Below, piece by piece: positions 1 through 10,580 of a DNA stretch of 64,000 bases (position 1 is the stretch's first letter; every line of letters begins with the position of its first letter). Both the position numbers and the translations under genes were made by a program. The DNA is from Megascapheus bottae. Lineage: Eukaryota > Chordata > Mammalia > Rodentia > Geomyidae. Under the pieces are notes generated by a model. It saw only the letters and a program-made list of their open reading frames with translations. It had not been told where the DNA came from and searched no databases. The stretch is taken from assembly GCA_024803745.1 (NCBI GenBank), contig JANJXV010000004.1:48005358-48069357 (forward strand). The letters are read 5' to 3'.

Positions 1-40
1 GGAAGAAATTTGGGTGTTGAAGGTAGGGGTGGGAAGTTTC

Positions 41-676
41 TATTTTTATTTATTTATTTTTATTGTCAGGGTAATGTATAGAGGGGTTACAGTTACATTC
101 GTAGTGGGTGCATTACTTCTTGAACATTGAAACCCTTTCTTATAATTTTGTCCCCCTTTCCCTCCTCCTATCCCCTCCCAATCTTCTTGTTTTCCCCTCT
201 TCCCTTCCCTATTTCAAATAAACAAATATATATATAGTTATATACAATATACCAGATAACAAAGTCATATGCAGTAACCACAGGAGATTAACCATAAGGG
301 GAAAAAAAGAGCAAAGAAATAACTGCACATAGTACATTGAGAACAACAATCACAAAGATAAACCTCTTGTTTCCATATCTTAGAGTTCATTTTGTTTAGT
401 TTCATCCTATATGACCATATATATATAGCTTTTGAGCTATTGTGAATCTCTGACAGGAGAGTCCTAGATATGTACTAATTGTTTAAAATGAGGGGAACCA
501 TGGAACCTCTGTTCCTTTGGGTCTGGTTATTTCAATTAATATTATTTTTTCAAGTTTTTCCATTTCTTTATGAATGGGGTGATGTAATTCTTTCCGGTGG
601 CAGCATAGAATTTCATTGTGTAAAAGTACCCTGTCTTCTTGATCCAATCATCCATTGAGAGGCACCTGGGTTGGTG
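41..676 (-). mobile_element. LINE-1 3' end, 5'-truncated
   Basis: Reading the minus strand, this is the end of ORF2 followed by the 3' UTR. It begins near the reverse complement of 'accaacccag...cctctcaatggatg', a conserved L1 ORF2 segment also seen at 24480. It ends in the UTR block with 'cattgaaaccctttct' and 'gggttaca', the counterpart of 10490-10560. The tail is the T-rich run near 41-63. No open frame survives. The divergence from the other copies suggests an older subfamily. Confidence 0.8.
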
Positions 677-919
677 GGGCAGGCAGTTTTTGAAAGGAGT
701 AGGCTCAGAATTTCATAGAGCAAAAACCACATCTTAAAAACACAAGTTGAAAAAACAATCTATGAAATTCTTAATTTGCTCAAACTACATGAAGAGCCTG
801 TTGGAAAATTTCCACAAATCACATAGTAAAGCATCTGTAGTTATAACATTGGGGCTTCTTAAATGTCATATATTTAAAACTTTCCCAAGTAAAATTATTA
901 TGGATAAGGGTGTTTAAAA
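677..919. other. Single-copy spacer
   Basis: AT-rich sequence between an L1 end and a SINE. I see no repeat or coding signal. Confidence 0.5.
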
Positions 920-931
920 CAGAGCAGTGTG

Positions 932-1143
932 CAGGGCTGGGAGTTTGGCCTAGAATGCTTGCCTAGCATGCACTAAGACCCAGATTCGATTCCTTGGTAC
1001 CACATACATAGAAAAAAAAAAGCTGGAAGTGGTGCTAAGGCTCAAGTGGTAGAGCTCTAACCTTGAGAAAGTCCAAGGACAGTGCTCAGTCCCTGAGCTT
1101 AAGCCCAGGTCTGGAAAAAAAAAAAAACCAACAAAAAAAACCC
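932..1143 (+). mobile_element. IDL-Geo dimeric SINE
   Basis: The left ID-like monomer carries 'gggctgggagtttggcc', and the B-box region reads 'gattcgattcc'. The right (Geo) arm has 'ggctcaagtggtagagc' and ends 'cccaggtctgg' plus an A tail. A perfect 12-bp TSD, cagagcagtgtg, flanks it at 920-931 and 1144-1155. The A-box region has a small deletion (cctagaatgcttgcc), so pol III activity is unlikely. An open frame antisense to it (950-1255) is a by-product. Confidence 0.92.
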
Positions 1144-1339
1144 CAGAGCAGTGTGTGATTTTTGGTAATATACCAGCGGTGAAATTATTGATTGTATACT
1201 TATAACCATCCCTGAACTGTAACAAAGGAAGAGAATTTATGCAAATAAACTTCAAGAAAGCTGGAGTTAGCTTAAGATGTCTGTTACTTTAGAACCGTAG
1301 AAAAACTGCATTAAGAACAGAAGGTTTTAATTTTATTTT

Positions 1340-1732
1340 ATTATTTTATTTTTTTGATATTTTTATTGTAATTAATAAAAGGGTTACATGATATTTGCCA
1401 GATTGAAGGTACATTAATTCACATACATTGATACCCTTTCTCATGTCTTGGTCCCCATTTCCCTCCCCCCCATTTTGTTTACCCCCCTTCCCTATCCAAT
1501 TTCAAATAACCAAATAAAAATATATCCGATATATCAGATAACAAAGTGAAATACTGTAACAATATGAGATAACCAAGGAACAGCAAAAGACCTGAGAGAT
1601 AACATAGTACCTAAGGACAACAATCATTCATTATATGGCTTTTGTTTCTATATCCTAGAGGTCCTTTCAATTAGCGTCATACTATAGGGCCTTATGTATC
1701 AAGGTTTTTCTCTGTTGCAAATCTCTGGTAGG
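1340..1732 (-). mobile_element. LINE-1 3' UTR stub with TSD
   Basis: On the minus strand this is the last ~390 bp of an L1: 'caatgtatgtgaatta...' then the terminal block ending 'taattacaataaaaat'. The perfect 14-bp TSD aggttttaatttta lies at 1322-1335 and 1733-1746, so this is a complete insertion product that was severely 5'-truncated. It contains no coding sequence. Confidence 0.9.
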
Positions 1733-1746
1733 AGGTTTTAATTTTA

Positions 1747-2065
1747 AAAGAAAGCTTAAATAAAAGATTCATGAGCAGGATTTTGTCTTATCTCAAACTT
1801 TATTACAGTTTAAAAATTCATTTAAAATTTATTTTCAAGTTAAATTGCAACAGTTATTGAGGTGTCATTGGTTTGTTTTTCTGAGCTCTCATTCCAAAAA
1901 TGCCTCCAACCAAAATAGATAGTATTATAGTGAAATTCTGGGCAAAAACTTTCTTGATGTAACAATAAGAGGAATTAGTCTTATATACCTAGTTATGCTA
2001 AACAAAGGTAGTTAGTTTAATCACAGAAAGAATTTAATGAAACAGTAAGGGTACAATATTCAGGT
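1747..2065. other. Single-copy AT-rich stretch
   Basis: About 320 bp of AT-rich sequence. I see no recognisable repeat, splice-bounded frame or RNA gene. Confidence 0.5.
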
Positions 2066-2945
2066 TGTTAAAAAATAGTAATTTTACATAGATATTCCCT
2101 ATGATCCAGCAATGTCACTCCTGGGAATTCATCTAATAGAACACAAACAAGGCCACACTAAAGCTACCAGAACAACCATGTTCATTGTAGTATCATTTAA
2201 CATAGCTAAGATATGCAATCAACCCACATGCCCCTCAGTGAAAGAATGGATCAAGAAAAATGTGATATGTGATATGTGATATATATGTATATATATATGT
2301 AATAGACTCTACTCTTTCATCAGAAAGAATGATACTGTGCTTTCATAAAGAAATGGAAAGGCTTAGAAAAATTCAGCAAGGTAAGTCAGACACAAAGAAA
2401 CATAGGTTACATGGTTTTCCTCATTTGTGGTAACTAGACTGTGCCTATAAATCTAAGTCAAAACACAATGAATGGTAAAAGAAAAAAATATATACCGGGA
2501 CATAATAAACTATCCCTAGGCATTCACACAGTGTGATCAAAGAAGGATATTCTTAGGAGAGGATCCATAGACACAATAGCTATGTGAACTTGACTTTATA
2601 AAATAGTATTTTTCAAAATGAACTGTTGGAAATTGTTTATTTTTTGTTGTTGTATTCATTTCCTTTTGTTGGGTTGTTTATCTGTCTTTGGGAGGATAAA
2701 CGGAGCCACAGAAGTGGAGGAACAAAGTATGAACACATGCAGCAGTGATTCTCAGTAGACCCCATTTTGAAAATGAATCGTGCACTTTGTGAGTGGGGAC
2801 AGGAGAGAAAACCTGGGAGAGTAAGGGAAGAGCTGACACTGTTAAAAAAGAAAAACAGAAATGTACTCTTTTATTATCTGACTTGTATAACTACAATCTC
2901 TCTGTATATTACCTTTATAATAACATTAAACAAATTTTTTAAAAA
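2066..2945 (+). mobile_element. Old LINE-1, ORF2 end plus 3' UTR
   Basis: From about 2090 there is L1 ORF2 C-terminal coding homology ('ccctatgatccagcaatg', 'ctcctgggaattca', 'atgttcattgtagta'), then the rodent-type 3' UTR ('cattcacacagtgtgatc', 'caaaatgaactg'), ending 'gtatattacctttataa'. An imperfect (AT)n at 2278-2300 interrupts it. It matches 13640-14130 in the UTR, so both belong to one older subfamily. The frame is broken throughout. Confidence 0.85.
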
Positions 2946-2970
2946 AGCTGTTTTTAAAAATGTTTCTTTT

Positions 2971-3162
2971 GGGCCGGGAGTTTGGCTTAGTGGTTAAAGT
3001 GCTTGCCTAGCATGCATGAAGACCCGGGTTCGATTCCTCGGTACCACATACATAGAAAAAAGCCAGAAGTGGTGCTGAGGCTCAAGTGGTAGAGCTCTAG
3101 CCTTGAGAAAGTCCAAGGACAGTGTTCAGGCCCTGAGCTCAAGCCCAGGATTGGCAAAAAAA
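2971..3162 (+). mobile_element. IDL-Geo dimeric SINE
   Basis: Near-consensus copy. The left arm is 'gggccgggagtttggc' with A-box 'ttagtggttaaagtg' and intact B box 'gggttcgattcc'. The right Geo arm ends 'aagcccaggattggc' plus an A tail. A 15-bp TSD, aaaaatgtttctttt, is at 2956-2970 and 3163-3177. Low divergence and a perfect TSD make it one of the younger copies here. Confidence 0.95.
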
Positions 3163-3330
3163 AAAAATGTTTCTTTTACATGTGCACATATTAGTTGTAA
3201 AAGGGGTTTTAGTGAGGTTTTCCAGATGTTCATATTATGTATCATATCATAGTCAATCTTTCATATACCCATCATTCGTTATTCTTAAAAAAATTTTAAT
3301 AGAATTATTATTTTTTCTTTTTCATTTTTG

Positions 3331-3549
3331 TTGGTCGTAGAGCTTCAACTCTGGGCCTGAGTGCTGTCCCTAAGCTCTTCAGCTCAAGGCTACTGCCCTA
3401 CCCCTTGAGCCACAACACCACTTCTGATGTTCTTAAGAGTAGTTTACTGGAGGTATGGGTTTTCCTTCCTTGTCTGGCTTTGAACCATGATCCTCAATCT
3501 GAGCCTCCTGAGTAGCTAGGGATACAGGTGTGAGCCATCACATCTGGCT
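3331..3549 (-). mobile_element. B1-like/Geo dimeric SINE
   Basis: Read on the minus strand: a 7SL/B1-like left arm ('agccagatgtgatggctcacacctgt', 'gctactcaggaggctcaga'), then a linker, then the Geo right arm ('ggctcaaggggtagggcag', 'agagttgaagctc'). This is the same right arm as in IDL-Geo, behind a different left arm. Confidence 0.88.
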
Positions 3550-3624
3550 ATTTTTCTGTTTTTATATATGTATAGGAAGCACTTTAATCATATTCATCCC
3601 TCCTATTCTCCCTTCACATTCTTT

Positions 3625-3697
3625 TCTTCCTTCCTTCCTTCCTTCCTTCCTTCCTTCCTTCCTTCCTTCCTTCCTTCCTTCCTTCCTTTCTTCCTTT
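3625..3697. repeat. (TTCC)n microsatellite
   Basis: About 16 uninterrupted TTCC units with edge variants. It directly abuts the 3' end of the minus-strand SINE fragment at 3698-3788, so it probably grew from that SINE's A-rich tail. It creates false open frames on both strands. Confidence 0.95.
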
Positions 3698-3788
3698 GTA
3701 GGTTGTGAACTCTGGGCCTGGGCTCTGTTTCTGAGCTCTTTAGCTCAAGGCTAGTGGCTCTGTCACTTGAGCCACAACACCACTTCCC
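3698..3788 (-). mobile_element. Geo right arm only (truncated dimeric SINE)
   Basis: On the minus strand: 'gaagtggtgttgtggctcaagtgac...agccttgagctaaagagctcag...cccagagttcac', which is the right arm of the B1-like/Geo dimer without its left arm. The (TTCC)n tract takes the place of the tail. Confidence 0.8.
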
Positions 3789-4499
3789 TGTAAATTCATT
3801 TCTAAGGCTAGATCCCATGTGTATGAGAAAGAAGAGGTAGATTTATCTTTCTAAATCTGGCTATTTTCCTTTAATATAAGGATCTCAAATTCTATTTTCT
3901 TGCTGATGATATAATTTCATTCATTTATATGGTAAGGGATACTCTAACTGTAAATATTTACCACATTTTCTTCGCCCAGTCATCAGATGAGGGTTTCCAT
4001 ATTTTGGCTATTTTATATCATGCTATAATCTGCTATACATATGGATATGTAGGCATCTCCATTATATTCAGTCTTCTTATCCTATATGAGCAGAAGTGGC
4101 AAAACAGGATCATACAGTCAGTAGTCCTGTCTTTCAATTTTGATAACTATCATACTGATTTGTGTAGTTGCTGCACTAATTTACATTCACACATTCTGAT
4201 ATGGGTTCTTTTCCCCATCTGTTTACCAGCATCATTGTTGATACTCTTGAAGACAAATACTTCCAGAAACCTTGAAAGAAGTAGAAAAAAACCCTTGACA
4301 ATGTTCTTTTAAAACAATCCTTGGTAATGTTCTTTTAAAACGCCTTCTGCTGAGAAAATAAGAACAATAACTGAAATATGGCATTGTATCAAATGGAAAA
4401 AGCTTTTATCCAGTAAATGATTACTAGAATCAAAAGAAAACGATGGTCTGTTCACTGGTGACCTACCCAGGTGGCTGAAATCAGGATAGAGGTATAAAG
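3789..4499. other. Single-copy stretch with a 26-bp tandem duplication
   Basis: No recognisable gene. It contains two adjacent copies of a 26-bp unit at 4293-4318 and 4319-4344 (both with 'aatgttcttttaaaac'). The open frame at 3929-4312 has no recognisable domain and ends in AT-rich DNA; I treat it as chance. Confidence 0.5.
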
Positions 4500-4710
4500 C
4501 CCATCAGTTAATTTCTAAAACTACATAATGATTCCCCAAACTGAATATCAAATGAATAAGTGACTCAAATAATGAATGGGCAAGCAAACTAAACAGTTTT
4601 CAAAAGAGGAAGTAAAAATGGCTAATGAATAAATAAAGAATTGTTCAACATCTTTAATCATAAAAGAGATACTGGTTAAAAATAGATATTAAGAAATGTC
4701 ATTGTGTTGG
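4500..4710 (+). mobile_element. Ancient LINE-1 ORF2 relic
   Basis: Weak L1 similarity around 'agttttcaaaagaggaagtaaaa', 'atggctaatgaataaa' and 'aacatctttaatcat...gagatactggtt'. These correspond in order to the L1 ORF2 passage at 38970-39160. Heavily decayed. Confidence 0.6.
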
Positions 4711-6885
4711 ATCTCCTTTTATCTGCTTGCTCAATTAAATGTTTCCTAAAACATTTTGTTCATTTACAGAGGTAATTTGAGGTGTTCTGAGATTGCTTCT
4801 TTCAAAATATAGCTTTCCATATTCTCAAAGAAAAATGAACATGATTATTGCTGCAGTTTTATTATGAATATAATTATCGTAATTTTATTTTTATGCATTG
4901 TTTAGTCTGTGAGAAGTAGCTGTTCCAGAGTTAAATAACTGTGGGGGTTAGTATTAACACAAGAAAAGAGGTTGTGGTTTTCCAATTAAGATATGAATTT
5001 TTTTCCACTTGTGGAAAAGGCAATTCTTGCTCAATCCTCTTGTACTTTACTGTTTTAACTAATCACTATAATTGAGAGTTTAGGTATCCAGAGTAGATTA
5101 GAGGTCTTGCAATACCTTATCCTTTTCTTTCCCTATGACTGGTGGTATTTGGGTGGGTTATGGTTTGATATTCTGTTATGTCAAACCAGAAATTGAACAT
5201 TTTCCACTTATGACATTAAGTAACTATAAATTATATTTATGATGCATTTAATATTCATCCCATATAAAATATTCAGTTAAACAACTTAAAGCTAAATCAT
5301 TTTATTAACTTTTACAACATAATTGTGAGTTAAATGGTGATGGTGATGGCAGGGATATCCTGTTTATGCTTGTGAAATACTATAAGAGCATCTCTTGGGC
5401 TATCTCAGTGTTCTTTCTTTCATTTGTTTAGAAGCACAGACAGTGTGTTTCTGTTGTCAGATTCCAGAAGAGAAAAACAGTGCCTCTGCTGGCAAACTCT
5501 TTATGCCTGATTTTCTTGATCCAGACTTTTCCTGGGTGGATATTGCCAATGACTGACAAGTCTTAAGCAGTGCTGTAGGGTATCACTTACTTTCACAGAC
5601 CTTCAGTTTTCAATGAATTCCTTTCTCTTGGGGCAGTCATTTGCAAGTTCTACCTTAGGGAGGGGCAGCATTCTTGAATAGCCCTACGCAACTGTCACCC
5701 TGAGCATTTGTGTGAGAACATGAGAGAAAGGCTTATTTTCTATTGATTTGTTTCTCCATCTCCAGCTGGAAGAATGAGTGTTTTTGATTTTGTTTGGCTC
5801 ATGCACTGACAGTCTCTGTAGGAGCTACATCTCTGTTGAAGATTTCTGCAGATTGTTCAACTGAATACATTGTGAATGTAGAAAGACTGGATGTTGTAGT
5901 CTGAGAGCTAAATTATCCAGAATAAAAATGAAACCCAAACTCTATCAAGTTGATCATTCCTGCTGTTAACCCATGCAATTCTTTGTGCCTTCTGTGAAAA
6001 TGCTCATAAGTAGATGTTGTTAAGCAGTAAGACAAGCAATATTTGGTTAGGATATGACATATCATGACTATGTTATCATTTCACCAGAATATGAGTTCAA
6101 GCAGGTTAAAAACTTTGTTCTGTCTATTGTTATATACCCAGTTCCAAAACCCCAGTCAATTTTCATTGATTTAATAAATGATTCACAAACAAAGTTGTAT
6201 TTAGACAGCTTGTATATGAGGTAGGATTCAAAAGGAACCAATATGGCCGATATATAGAGAGATATTTGTCATAAGATATTGACTCAGGCGATTATGTCTA
6301 CCAATTACATGCTAGATTCTAAGGACAGGGACTGGTAAAGTATCAGACCAAGCCCAAAGATTGAGAAACAAGAAATCACTAGTTAAATATCAGTTCAAGA
6401 CCAGAACTCTGGTGTTCAGCTCAAGCAGGCAGGGAAGAATAAGTGTAAGATATTCTTCCTCTTTTATTTATATGTATTAATAAAGAACAAGTTTAGCAAT
6501 GTTAGCAGACAGGTGTCTACTTTATATACTGTTAATAAGAAGCAACACAATTTTTGAGAAAAAGCTGGACATCTTTGTAGAAAAACATGAACATTTTAAA
6601 GCAGGATGCTTTGAATCATATATCCTCCTTGGCCAGGAACTTATGAAGCAAATAAAACACACAAAAATGTACTTAGAATATCTAGTGAAGTATTTCTTAT
6701 AATAACAAATAAGGAATCTGGAAACTAACTGTAGATTGAAAATAAAATTGTTAAATAAATAAGGAATGTATATTAAAATATGTGTATACTGAAGATTGTG
6801 TCCACAGTTTCCAAAGTATTATTACAATAAGCACAATTAGCAAAAAAAGAAGTATAAGTTTAAGCTTAAACTATGTTTAAGCTAT
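4711..6885. other. Long single-copy region
   Basis: About 2.2 kb without an SINE or L1 that I can recognise. It holds a short (ATGGTG)-like run at 5335-5350 and a perfect 16-bp palindrome at 6857-6872. The 67-codon frame at 6499-6702 has no domain, no upstream promoter sequence I can name and strongly AT-driven composition. I make no gene call. Confidence 0.5.
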
Positions 6886-7078
6886 AGTTTGGGAGTTGGA
6901 CCTAGTGGTAGAGTGCTTGCCTCACATGCATGAAGACCTGGGTTCAATTCCTCAGGACCACATACATAGAAAGAGCAAGAAGTGGTGCTGAGGCTCAAGT
7001 GGCAGAGCTCTAGCCTTGAGAAAGCCCAAGGACCAGTGTTCAGGCACTGAGTTCAAGTCCCAGGACAGGTTAAAAAAA
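6886..7078 (+). mobile_element. IDL-Geo dimeric SINE
   Basis: Left arm 'tttgggagttggacctagtg', B box 'gggttcaattcc'; right arm 'ggctcaagtggcagagc' ending 'gttcaagtcccaggac' plus A tail. A clear TSD was not found. It begins just after a 16-bp palindrome (6857-6872). Confidence 0.9.
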
Positions 7079-7079
7079 G

Positions 7080-7882
7080 TAATACAGGTTCTATTTTAAA
7101 AAAAGAAAAAAAACCCCAAAGCTCATAAGAAGTCTGGAAAATTAAAAACAAACTCGAAGTATTAATAGCATGATTATTTTTAGATGAAACCACTAAGGCT
7201 GGTATTATCTATATTCATTATGCATTTCTGTATTTGGTGATATTTTTGTTAGTTCAAAATTCGTTATTTTATAATCTGAAAATAGATAAAGTTCTCTTAC
7301 CTGTAATGAAATAAAACTTTCTAGAGTTAGCTTAGAAGTTCTAGATAACTTTCATAATCTGTAAGTTGTTATTTTATCATATTTGCATAGACTCATATCA
7401 CCTTACTCTCTTTAGTTAATAGTAAGGTAGTATAGTAAGGAGCAGTGACAAATATTTCATTCCTCAAAACACATGGATCTAATTACAAAGGCACCAATGA
7501 CATAGTTATAGCAAGCAGCCCATCCAGAGTAAGCAATTACACAATTAAAATAATTAGTTGCAATTTTACTTAAAGTTCCAACTTAAGGACTAATTTCCAT
7601 GTGATGTCTATTTCCAACACATACTAATATTTAACTTAAAAACTCTACTAACAAACCTCCTAATTACTATTATTGCCTCTTACCATATATTTACAGTGTC
7701 CTGGAGCCTGAGAGTGCTGGCTTCACCTAATATACAGTTAGCAAATTAAACACATTGTAACTGAATTTGCTCTTATCTTGAATGGCTAAAGCATTCTCCT
7801 TTTACCAAGTGTCTCCTGTGGAAATACCTATTCAATAAAGTGTGGAATATTAGGCTGTTAAGTGGCTATTAAGAATATAGCA
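7080..7882. other. Single-copy AT-rich region
   Basis: About 800 bp, AT-rich, with no recognisable repeat family or coding signal. Confidence 0.5.
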
Positions 7883-8061
7883 GGCCAGGAGTTTGGCATA
7901 GCGGTAGAGTGCTTGCCTAGCATACACAAAGACCTGAGTTCAATTCATTGGTCCTCATACACAGTAAATAAAGCTGGAAGTGGTGCCATGGCTCAAATGG
8001 TAGAGCTCTGGACTTGAAAAAGCCCAAGGATAGTGCCCTGAGTTCAAGACCCCGGACTGAC
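7883..8061 (+). mobile_element. IDL-Geo dimeric SINE
   Basis: Left arm 'ggccaggagtttggcatagcgg', B box region 'gagttcaattc'; right arm 'ggctcaaatggtagagc', 'gagttcaagaccccggactg'. Instead of a plain A tail it runs into a GGA-rich tract. Moderately diverged. Confidence 0.9.
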
Positions 8062-8071
8062 AGGATGCAGA

Positions 8072-8131
8072 TGGAGGCGGAGGAGGAGGTGGAGGAGGAG
8101 AAGGAGAAGGAAGAGGAGGAGGAGGAGGAGA
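8072..8131. repeat. (GGA)n-rich tract
   Basis: Imperfect GGA/GAA trinucleotide tract that starts about 10 bp after an IDL-Geo 3' end, consistent with tail expansion. It produces a serine-rich false frame on the minus strand. Confidence 0.9.
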
Positions 8132-8353
8132 ACATGTGCCTAACTTCAGCTGCTACCTGCCTCAAAGTCATAAATATATAGAAAATCAGTAATTCTATTT
8201 TGAAAACATGAATGTAAGTTGTTTCCATTTTGCTTTATGAATGACACCTTCATGATAAGCATTCAATTTTTTGTTAAAGGTCATTCCATGACAAAACTGA
8301 TCTATCTTTTACATTGCGGAGTTTTCCTGGGTTGAAAGATGATTTTGTGTTTT

Positions 8354-8790
8354 TTTTTTAATTTAATTTTTTGTCAAGGTAATGTACAAAAGGATTACAG
8401 TTACATAATAAGGTAATAAGTACGTTTCTTGTCAAACCTTGTTACCTCTTTCTTTGCTTTCCTCCCATTTCCCCTCCCTCCAACCTTCCCCCCACCAAGT
8501 TGTAGAGTTCATTTCCAGCATATTGTCTTGGGAGTATCACTGTTGCATTGGTTTGCTCTTTGTCCTTTGTCTCACCATTTTTGTTGCTCCCCTTCCCTCT
8601 CCCACATCAGATCTACAAGACACACGGAAACAAAATCAAATATGGTGACAACAGGAGAATAACAAGAGGAGAAAAAAAATGAAAGAGAAAAGAACTAACT
8701 TCACACAGTACACTAAAAACAACTAAGAAAAACCTCTTGCTTCCATATCTTGGAGTTCATTTTGCTTAACAGCATCTTATATTGTCATGT
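8354..8790 (-). mobile_element. LINE-1 3' UTR stub
   Basis: Minus-strand L1 end resembling the copies at 41-676 and 16988 onwards ('gtcaaggtaatgtaca', 'gattacagttaca', 'ttggagttcattttgc'). Flanked by an imperfect direct repeat of the form gattttgt-T-run-aatt (about 8340 and 8791), a likely TSD. Small open frames at 8429-8662 are chance frames in the pyrimidine-rich part. Confidence 0.82.
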
Positions 8791-8803
8791 GGATTTTGTT
8801 TTT

Positions 8804-9546
8804 AATTATACTTTCTCACCACCTGGAACATTCTACAGACCCTATTTTCAACTACATATTGTACAGTTCTAAAAATATTTTTTTCTTCCCATCTTGAGTT
8901 AATGAGCATGAATCTTTCTTCCTATTGACAATTGCCAACAGGTTAGCCTTGACATGTAGCATAAAAGGCAGAAGCCAAAAGAACATTGTGAAAGCTTAAA
9001 GGTAAAGTCATCAAGACATGTGACCTTCAGAACTATTTGAGTAAAAACCACAGGAGAGCATTGTTCTTCACTAAAGAGACCCAGATTAAAAACAAAAACA
9101 AAGCCACTCATGCTAAAGTACAAGTTGGAAAGCTGAATTTGAGCCCTTTACCTAAGCTTGAGGAAACAAGGTTACAGAGGTAACAGTAAAATGTTCCCAA
9201 GCAAACCAATTTCCACTGTCAGGACAGAGAGGTTCTCACTATGTAAAGAAACCTGACATTTACCAATTACAGTTCTGTCTCTCTCTTTTGGGCTTAAAAA
9301 ATAATTTTACAATGATATGTTTACTATTCATTGCTTGTTATTCACTCACTCAGTATTATGGAATAAAACATTGAGTTTATAATTAAAATAAAGCCAATTA
9401 AGATATTTAGATTTTTTTTATAATTTTGTCTTTGAGCATAACTCAGATCACTTCGTCAGTATGAATTGTCTGGAGGAAACGGGAACTTGTGCTGAAAATT
9501 AAATTTTCAAGGACAAGTGAAAATACAATCTAAGAGAATTAAATTT
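8804..9546. other. Single-copy region
   Basis: About 740 bp with no repeat I recognise. The 74-codon minus-strand frame at 8899-9123 shows no domain and is not supported as a gene. Confidence 0.45.
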
Positions 9547-9554
9547 TCTTGTTG

Positions 9555-9757
9555 GGGGGGTAGGAGTGTAACCTAGTGGTAGAGTGCTTGCCTAGCATGC
9601 ACGAACCCATGGGTTGTATTTCTCCTTACCACATACACAGAAAAAGCCAGAAGTGGTGTTGTGGCTAAAGTGGCAGAGCACTAACTTTGAGAGCCAAAAG
9701 TATTCAAGGACAGTGCCCAAGCCCTGAGTTCAAGCCCCAGGACTGGCAAAAAAAACA
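9555..9757 (+). mobile_element. IDL-Geo dimeric SINE
   Basis: Left arm 'gtgtaacctagtggtagagtgc' with a damaged B box ('gggttgtatttc'). The right arm ends 'gttcaagccccaggactggc' plus A8. A short 8-bp repeat, tcttgttg (9547-9554 and 9758-9765), is the likely TSD. An older, diverged copy. Confidence 0.88.
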
Positions 9758-9869
9758 TCTTGTTGACACCAAGGGAAGAGATTTCTCTTCACATCCTTAT
9801 TTTTGCTTTTTTGATAGTGTTTACTTTGAACTTGTTGTAAACATCTCCTTCTCTGAAAACTAGATAGTG

Positions 9870-9960
9870 GTTATGTAGTACCACATCCTCATTTTACAGA
9901 GGTGACAAACTTAGAAAAGTTATAATTTGCTAGATTAAGAGTAATACAGACTCAGGGAAA
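9870..9960. mobile_element. MIR-like ancient SINE fragment
   Basis: 'tcctcattttacagaggtgacaa' followed by 'gctagattaagagtaa...gactcaggg' fits the conserved MIR segment for 'cattttacagatgagga'. Old and partial. Confidence 0.6.
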
Positions 9961-10014
9961 AGAAATATCAGAATGTTGTATTTTTTACTGTTATATTCAA
10001 AGATGGGGATATGA

Positions 10015-10580
10015 ATTATAAAAATATGGAATTCCTCTATGCTGCCATCAGAAAGAATGACATTGCCCCATTTGTAAGAAAATAGAAAGACTTGGAAAAA
10101 ATCATATTAAGTGAAGGAAGCCAGACTCAAAGGAACATAGGCTCAATGGTTTCCCTCATTTGTCATAATTAGTATAAACCTTGGACTCTCCTAGCAGAGG
10201 TTTATAATAGGGCAAAACCTAGATACATAAGGCCATATAGAATGAGGCTAAATGAAAGGACCTCAAGGATATGGAAACAAGAGCCATATAATGTGTGATT
10301 GTTGTTCTTAGTGTACTATATTATTTCTCATCTCTTTTGTTGTCCCTTGGTTATCTCATATTGTTACACTATCTTACCTTGTTGTCTGGTATATTGTATA
10401 TATGTTTATTTGAAATTGGATAGGGAAGGGGGGAAAACAAGATGAGGGGAAAGGGTGGGGGGAGGGAAATGAGGACAAAAACATGAGAAGGGGTATCAAT
10501 ATTTGTGCAGTAATGCACCGTCTATCTGGTGAATGTAATGTAATCCTTCTATTAATTACAATTTTAAAAAATTTAAAAAA
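10015..10580 (+). mobile_element. LINE-1 ORF2 end and 3' UTR
   Basis: Starts in the ORF2 C-terminal passage ('gaattcctctatgctgcc...agaaagaatgac') and runs through the type-1 3' UTR with its G-rich tract (10425-10467) to 'ctattaattacaatt' plus A-rich tail. No intact frame. Same subfamily as 24447, 29389, 33908 and 37740. Confidence 0.9.

Noticed and set aside
3009..3040. tRNA gene call from the B box 'gggttcgattcc'
   Set aside because: The B box belongs to the ID-like arm of a SINE with TSDs and an A tail; no complete tRNA cloverleaf with 3' end.
3530..3818. Open frames over 3603-3818 and 3530-3754
   Set aside because: They are translations of the (TTCC)n microsatellite and adjacent SINE antisense.
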